Positions 55,687 through 64,000 of a stretch of 64,000 bases of DNA are shown here, one piece after another. Under the pieces are notes generated by a model. The model had not been told where the DNA came from and did no database searches. It was given only the letters and a program-made list of their open reading frames with translations. Source of the DNA: Ramazzottius varieornatus (Eukaryota; Tardigrada; Eutardigrada; Parachela; Ramazzottiidae); the NCBI GenBank assembly GCA_001949185.1, contig BDGG01000004.1, positions 986,278-1,050,277 on the forward strand, read 5' to 3'. The first letter of the stretch is position 1. Every line of letters starts with the position of its first letter. The position numbers and the translations under genes are program-made.

Positions 55687-56446
55687 CCTGGTGCTGATCT
55701 CGGCTACGCAGTCCATCGGTGGTTCTTTTCAGAACGCCGGCCTTGTGTTCCCATTATAATCCGTTTGTCCACTGGTTACTAAAGTCTACAGCAGCTTATG
55801 AATTCATTGAGAGATGCCTTCGATCTTTCTTTTACAAATTAGACGTTTCTTTCTTTACAGATGGTCGGTGCAAAAGTTTTATGTTTTGTACGAGTACTTT
55901 GTTTTATTGCGCAGCAAATCAGAACTACAAGTAGAGTAGGGAACCGCTCAGCTTTTCCTTGGAGGAAACCAGAATATCACAAAATTTTCTTGTCCACGCT
56001 GGACTGTGCGGAATAGTTTTTGGTAATCTCAAGGCGAGAGCGGGCGGTAAACCTTTAATGCCGACGCGAAAGCGGAAGTGAGCGGTACTTCAGGCAAGGT
56101 AAACGAGTCTGAATTATGGAAGAAACATATCATATAGATTGTTCGCAATATGACGCAACAAGGTTTACTTTTAAACATTTATCGTAATTATCATCGACGC
56201 GGGGCGGGCAGAAAACAGTCACATCAGATACTAAGCGAGTCCAAGCGGAAACAATTTCAGCAGATTCCAGGGCGTGGACCCGCCGCGCGATCCAGTTCCC
56301 TACTCGAACTACAAGTAATGGAAGGGAAATTGAAAAATTCGAAACAGATGAACTGAAAACAGATGGTCTGCCAAAGCCCACAATTCTCTCGATCTCAACT
56401 CTTCTGTGAAGTAAAATCATCAAATAATGTGCAGTAGGATCCGGGT
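55687..56446. other. Intergenic copy B/PEBP
   Basis: Both 3' regions converge here. Sequence up to about 55917, and again at 56318-56420, matches the region downstream of copy A. The block between is the inverted-repeat element listed separately. Confidence 0.6.
55934..56305. mobile_element. 372-bp element with 11-bp terminal inverted repeats
   Basis: Starts GAGTAGGGAAC and ends GTTCCCTACTC, a perfect 11-bp inverted repeat. It is flanked by a 12-base direct repeat GAACTACAAGTA at 55922-55933 and 56306-56317. The corresponding site in copy A (near 42541-42556) holds only one related sequence and no insert, so the insertion post-dates the duplication. It encodes no transposase, so it is non-autonomous. 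A 12-base duplication does not match a transposon family I can name. Confidence 0.75.
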
Positions 56447-58055
56447 TCAGCCTTTGAACTGCTTGTACAGTTCACGGACATACTCATCCCATTGTGCTTG
56501 ATAAAAATTGCCGGCAATAGGATCGCCAAGCTTGTTTTCTTCGGCAAATTTTTGCACTTTCCAGTTGGCTCGCCCGTTAGCTGTTTGTTTGTCCAAAGGT
56601 TTATCATTCAATGAGAGCTTTCCGGGTTGCTTGTAGGCCAAGAGAACGTAGCGATGAAGACCTGTACAACCAAAAGTAATTGAAGGATTTAAATTGCATA
56701 AAGATACGGCGACTCATGATAAGCAAACCATAACGAGCGCTAAGCGCTTTCTTACCGGTCTTTTCGGGCGGACCGCTTCCGACGTATTCCGCCATAACTT
56801 GTCCCTCCTTTACGTGGTTGCCGGGAATGTTCACAACAAGCCAGTGCTTCCATTCTCCATTTTTTGGGTTGGAGCGGCTTGGTGCATCCGGGTCTATAAT
56901 CGAAGACACTTTAGATACCAGTATTCTTACTACTGACAAAGTGACAATTCGTGCAGAAAAAGATACTTTAAAGTGCCAATGATATGGGACAGGTTTGGGT
57001 CCTAGTCAGCGTAAAACAACCATCGGTCGCGGTCTTTTCTGACTGAGGCTGGCAGCCGGAAACAGCTGATCACTCATTTACAGTGCTTTCTCGGCCGGGT
57101 GTCAGCGAGAGAACTTGATTTCTATCCAGCTGAGATAACGAAGTTTCATTTTTTCTTGCGCTTCTCTTTTGTTGCTCCGGACATCTTGATACAACCGTTG
57201 TGATGGCTCGGAATCATTACTCGGACGCCGAGAAGCGTAGGATCCTCCAGTTATTCAGGAGGATAATGCTGGATATCCTACTCTCCGTGAGGGCGATACT
57301 GTTGACGATGATGATAACGTTCTGGGCGCAAGTTTCTATAAAAACTTCTTCTTCTGTTCAGTCTGATGATAGCGACATTGGTGATAGAAATGGTTGTGAT
57401 AATTCTGGCGAGTCTGATGAAGAGATGGACGACGAGTAGATTTTGGATTTATAGAGTATGTGTATGGTACGCTCGAATTAAAATCAGGGTTGGTCGGGCT
57501 TTGCTGTCGTGGTTTTCAGAGAACGGGCTGTATGATGATGGATAAAAGCGAATTACAGCTGAGCCTACTATGTTTGATCTTTGCCAGGCGGCAGTTTTAT
57601 ACCCACCGAGAACCCAACCTGTCCCATATCATTGGCACTTTAAAGTAACAGAAGTACCGGTCATAAGCAATGTGTAGAGCTCTTTTTCCTGTGCCTTCCA
57701 CTGCACGGTCGGTTCATCCTTGACTTCCCGAGGCTTCAGTTCATTGCCGAAGTTTGGTTGCACCCCAGAAGGATACTTGACCTGTACAGCAAAACACAAC
57801 AAGACAAACTAGCTGACAACAGCTTACAGCTGTGTAAGTACCGTATTGTTCCGGCAGCATCAAATCAAAATTAAACCTCTAGCTAACCTGCAGTACTTCC
57901 AAAGGAGCATTCTTGATGACATCGGGAACCACGCCGTTCTCCTGAAACTTCTGGTCAGCCATCTCGACGGCTGTAGTCCTCGAGGCAGCTTTGACGAATG
58001 TTCGCTTCAACGCGAGGGTAGCGGTGGACCTGCATAGAAGAGAACGGATGACCAT
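56447..58055 (-). CDS. Phosphatidylethanolamine-binding protein family member
   Basis: Lipid- and protein-binding PEBP/RKIP fold; animal members modulate kinase signalling or act as inhibitors. Four exons: 58055-57888, 57781-57658, 56893-56756 and 56661-56447; phases close to 214 residues. The first conserved region is DPDAPSRSNP and the second GSGPPEKTGLHRYVLLAY, both diagnostic of the phosphate-binding pocket. The C terminus (AGNFYQAQWDEYVRELYKQF) matches family members. From the first Met there is an N-terminal extension (MVIRSLLCRSTATLALKR) that is basic with no acidic residue and looks like a mitochondrial presequence. A start at the later Met (MADQKFQENG) would give the usual length of about 185. 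The second intron contains a TTAA-flanked element. Confidence 0.93.
56972..57639. mobile_element. 668-bp TTAA-flanked element, piggyBac-like non-autonomous
   Basis: Bounded by TTAA at 56968-56971 and 57640-57643. The ends are inverted repeats of about 29 bases (AGTGCCAATGATATGGGACA on the left and its complement on the right) with one length difference. It fills most of a 764-base PEBP intron; removing it and one TTAA leaves about 92 bases, a normal intron size here. A short + strand open frame at 57200-57439 starts MMARNHYSDAEKRR and ends in an acidic SDDSDIGD...SDEEMDD tract. That recalls the acidic N terminus of piggyBac transposases, but no catalytic domain is present. Confidence 0.75.
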
Positions 58056-59270
58056 CTTCAAGTGCCCAGCCTATGGCAGAAAACACTCATTCAGCACAGT
58101 ACCCCTGCTTTATCACACAGCAGACGTCCATTCTTCGACGCATACTGTCACTTACTTGAACGTCGCTACAATGCAACAGAAGAAATCCGAAGAACAAATC
58201 AGGTCCGGGCAGCCGGGGCAGAAACCAGGAAGTCTTTGCCAGATTACTCGATTACATTGAAGAGTTGCAGTACTTTGCGTGCTCAAAACAACGACGTGCC
58301 AAAATACCCGTTAAATCAGCACTCGTCGTAGACTCGCGAGAAACACCTCATCAACAGATACCCCAACGGATGGGAATCAAGTCGCAATCTGATTTTTTAC
58401 GAAGAAATACTTTAATCCTATTGGCGCTACAGTTTTCTTCCATTTTGGTGATGTGATTGATGATGCAGTGAGTGTTCGCACCGCCTCCATATTCGTTGAG
58501 CGCAATCAATCAACTACTTGAACGTGTGTTCCAGTGTCGGGCAACGCAAAGTACAGCAGCTCATCAGTGCTCAATTATCGATGATTCTTCGTCACTCGTC
58601 AGCTGTTCCATCACCTCCATGGGACTTACTCCCAACCGGCGCAAGCTTGCGCATGCAGGCACCTTGTTTCCATTTGATCAAATAATCAAGTCCTGGTTTT
58701 GACTTTGCGATAGTACAGCGTCAAGGGGCCCACGAGCTGGACCCCTTAAGTCCCCAAACGCTTGAAACTTTTGACCTTCGGTCTTGGGTCTTGACTCTTG
58801 AGTCAGCTTTCTTGGCATTTGGCAGTAGAAATAATAACAGTGATAATTGATCTCACGACGGCGACGCTTATCAACATCCACCTTCGGTTGATCTTAGGTT
58901 AATCGCTTGAAGCACAGCGATTTGGACTCATTGATCGAGGTATAGTGTAGGTCGTAACGTAGAATCGAACTTGCAGTCCTGCTTCTATACGCTCAATTAC
59001 TCTTCCGTATGTCGCTGGCAGTGGCACGGAATGAGGACAACCCCTGGTCTGTGTTGTGTATCAGAAGTTCAATCAGTTCTGTATTTGGGTGCGTCCAGAG
59101 GTGCGAAACGTTTTCGTGGTTTTGTTGCAGGTGGATAGCGGCGTCGGGAGGCACATACTGATGGACAGGAAACTGCGGAGCTGGAAATATTATATAGAAG
59201 CTACATCCGTCTCAGATCGGCCGCTGATCGTGCTTTTGTTTCTCCAGAAACGTCAGAACATCCGGTCGAA
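58056..59270. promoter_or_regulatory. Divergent intergenic region PEBP/phospho-lyase
   Basis: About 1.2 kb between diverging starts. No coding exon recognised. GGGGCCCACGAGCTGGACCC near 58726 is a small imperfect palindrome. An untranslated 5' exon of either gene cannot be excluded. Confidence 0.5.
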
Positions 59271-61485
<2,215 letters not shown>

Positions 61486-62111
61486 TTGCACAACCGGATT
61501 TTCGGTCGCTTCAGATCCTTGCTTGTGCTCTTCTACTTCTCCCGGTTGCTTAATTCATGGCGCCGTTCATTTTTATTGAAGCAGACGATTTGTGTATGAG
61601 AAGAAATCTGGTTGTTTAGGCCCGATCGTTTTGCTCATTATGTTTCTTCACTTTCGTTAAAATTTGTAAAATTTTGAAGTACGTGTCAGTAATTAAAGTC
61701 ACGCAGGTGGATTTTACTTTGATCCGAGAAACTGCGGATTTGACGAGAAGCTCCCACAAGCAGGTTCGCCGTCGGTGATGTGACAGTATGTGAGCCATGA
61801 CCTGACTTGCATGACGCCAACATATGTTTGTCATGCGGCTCACCATAGCATGTCATGGCACATACACAGGTATGTGAGTCTTTTCTTGTTCTTGTGGTTG
61901 GTTTGTTGTTGGACGATCTTGTTCGGGAACCGAGGCATAAAAAAATCAGACCGGATGACAATGACGGCGTGAGTAGACGGGAGGCAGCAAGCCTCGAAGT
62001 GCTTCGAGACGAGGGGAGAGGAGAAAGTGGAAGGTAAGATCATCGATATCTTTGCCTCCTTTATGGACGTAACTAATTAACAAGCATTGTTCCACTAAGT
62101 CTTGCAATAGC
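61486..62111. other. Intergenic phospho-lyase to MED25, with a hairpin
   Basis: 626 bases between two + strand genes. GTATGTGAGCCATGAC at 61786-61801 can pair with GTCATGGCACATAC at 61852-61865 apart from a two-base bulge. TCATGCGGCTCACC lies between them and offers an alternative partner for the GTGAGCC segment. No exon recognised. Confidence 0.5.
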
Positions 62112-64000
62112 ATGGATATAACAATGGACATGCTCGATTATGACATGAACGACGGCGGGCTCCCTTCTTCGGACATGCAAGACAACTATGCTGAGGCGAT
62201 AATGCTGGACGACGCTGTTCCTAACAATGATGCTGTCGAATTAGCCAATCCACACAACAGCTATCCAGGCGCAACAGTAACAGCACGACCGGTTCTGGAG
62301 ATCATCGAAAATGAAATTGCTAACCAGGTGGCAAAGAGAGGAGCTTCGCACAACGATACCCTACCCATCGGGCGTGTGGTTATCAAAACTGAGCAAAATG
62401 ATGTGGAGTTGCAGGATAACTTCGGTGCAGCAACTGCAAGCGACCCTGTGGTTCCTCCGAAATACGCGGTCGTTTTCCTGGTGGAATCCACAGGCCGACT
62501 TTCACGCCATATGGAGAAGATCAAAGCGGACTACTTGACGCCTATTTTACGACATTTTAGGGACGCCAATCAGGCATACAGCTCCGACTCGCCTATGTAT
62601 GCTGTGTGTTTATACTGACAGAGTCTGATGCTGATAATAAGTGAAACTGCACAGCGAACGTTCTTTTTCATATTTTAGCGTCATTTTGTAGTCAAGATTT
62701 AGTTTTCTGGACTGGCAGCTTCAGTAACGAATGCTTTCGTAGTGCGGGATGGGCCAAGGATGCCTACTATGGATTTGTGGCGTTCAGATCAACAGGTGAG
62801 TTCGAGTGGAAGTGGACAGCATTAGGTACGACTTATGTATGTTCGTATGACTGGCACTGTTGATTACAGATGCAACTCCGGGAAAGGAAGTCAATTGTTC
62901 CACGAAACCAACCGATAACGAGGAGATGGCGCTGAGGAACATCGAGAAACTTCATGCTGCTAGCACGTCCTTGCTATGCAGCCACCGAGTTTGTCTGTTA
63001 GAAGCTTTCGCAGCGGGGCTGCATTGTCTGGATACCGTCCAGTCCACTTACATGACAAATGCCCAACACGTCGAGAAGCATTTTATCCTGCTTTGCCAGT
63101 CCGAGCCTCTAGAAGAGCCACAGTCCTACAGCAAAAACACAACGTCCTTCCATTTGAACTCTCTCGCCGACGTTCCAGCGGTCCTTCTCGATGCCCGTGT
63201 CCACCTCTCCCTCATAGCCACTCGGAACATAGCAACTCTTCATAAACTCGTCGCTGCTTGTCAGGACCCATTGTCCGCCATGGAAACTTCGGCCGCAACC
63301 GACGAACGACACCTTGTCCTCTTGAACGGTAGGCAAGGAACCATTTGGAAACTTATATTTATTTTCTGCTGATGTCTGAGGAAAATCTTTTCAGGGCTCT
63401 CCATCCGTCCACCGCCTCCTATTACCGTCAAAACCTCTCCCGAAAGAGTGGCTTCACCAGCCGCACTTCCACCCGCTCCCGTCGTCGGATCGCTCCTAAA
63501 GAACGAGCTGATCGCGGCGTATGTTTCCTCGCCTTTAAGCATTCGTACACCGTTGAGTCAGCAATCGGTGCTCAGTGTTGAGACTATAACAAGTCCCACA
63601 CCGGTAGATAACAAACCAAACACGCTGCAACCTGCTTCAGAACCATATGCTAAAGCGGAGTCACCGGCAGTAGTCAAAACACCACAGCCAGAAATTACGA
63701 TACCGTCCACTCCAGATAACTTGGCCAACTTGGTCAAGAATAGCGAAAGTCCGCGACCACAACTGACGCCCGGCAATCCAGTACCAACACAACAAGGCGC
63801 CTCTCCCATACCTTCGTATGCGGCGATGAAGGTGAACAGCCCGAGTGTGACAGTTGGCTCTCCACTTCCCCAGGCTCTACCGCAGCCACGATTGCCCATT
63901 CCCATTCCGGTTCCCAACATCGCCCTTACTCCAAACATTTCCGGAGCAGTTCCGCTGATGCCTCCTGGTCCCTCACCGTTAATGAATACCGGTAAGAGTG
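62112..64000 (+). CDS. MED25: Mediator subunit 25, 5' part (continues past right edge)
   Basis: Mediator tail/accessory subunit that binds activators through its central domain. Exons 62112-62607, 62679-62795, 62870-63328 and 63395-63991; the last ends at a donor (CCGGTAAGAG), so further exons lie outside. The VWA domain that docks MED25 to Mediator begins at about residue 117 (YAVVFLVESTGRLSRHMEKI). It continues through HRVCLLEAFAAGL, HFILLCQSEP and VHLSLIATRNIATLHKLV, as in the family. A Pro/Ser/Thr-rich linker follows. The 115 or so acidic residues ahead of the VWA domain are unusual, since this domain is normally at the extreme N terminus. The first junction was set by phase (T|CG) and is the least certain. 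Confidence 0.86.

Noticed and set aside
58940-59040. Possible tRNA or tRNA-derived repeat on the minus strand (GTTCGATTC B-box-like)
   Set aside because: Only the B-box-like sequence fits. The T stem and acceptor stem do not pair, and no proper A box is placed in front.

Overview
This window is animal nuclear DNA. Every recognisable gene is cut by many short introns, nearly all GT-AG, and the encoded proteins include a netrin receptor of the UNC5 family, so the source is a bilaterian. Introns are mostly 60 to 250 bases and genes sit a few hundred bases apart, which points to a compact invertebrate genome. A tardigrade-like species is my best guess, but nothing read here proves it. Exon boundaries were placed by hand from splice sites and family alignments. 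For most genes the reading phase closes exactly from start to stop.

Layout, left to right: 1-6511 has no gene I can support. UNC5 (+, 5' end not found) runs 6512-12371; TIMM44 (-) 12884-15040; a Misato/MSTO1 tubulin-like gene (+) 16591-21346; the mismatch-repair gene PMS2 (-) 21635-29766, with a complete NUDCD3 gene (+) inside its largest intron at 23929-25846; ETFB (+) 30166-31189; a CHRAC1-like histone-fold gene (-) 31557-33076; SMIM12 (+) 33521-33811; a sigma-type glutathione transferase (+) 34429-35463 with a doubtful last junction; an orphan exon (-) near 36005-36160; SDR42E (+) 36834-39058; RRP8 (-) 39262-40657; a lysine/glutamate-rich paralogue 'copy A' (+) 41027-42308; the spliceosome core gene PRPF8 (-) 43449-52910; its paralogue 'copy B' with an RRM-like domain (+) 53351-55686; a PEBP-family gene (-) 56447-58055; an ETNPPL/PHYKPL phospho-lyase (+) 59271-61485; and the 5' part of MED25 (+) from 62112 to the right edge.

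The genes do not form a pathway. They are mostly housekeeping: mitochondrial import and electron transfer, splicing, DNA repair, rRNA modification and Mediator. Strands alternate almost gene by gene, giving tail-to-tail pairs with close or overlapping 3' ends and head-to-head pairs sharing 0.4-1.5 kb.

The most unusual content is repetitive or duplicated. A foldback element of about 110 bp, with arms around CAAGTGGCGCAC, occurs at least seven times and always in introns. A second inverted-repeat family is built on GTATGCAGGTG. A TTAA-flanked element fills most of a PEBP intron. A short terminal-inverted-repeat element sits downstream of copy B, and the related site in copy A is empty. Copies A and B are near-identical in their 3' halves and lie on either side of PRPF8, but copy A looks broken at its 5' end.
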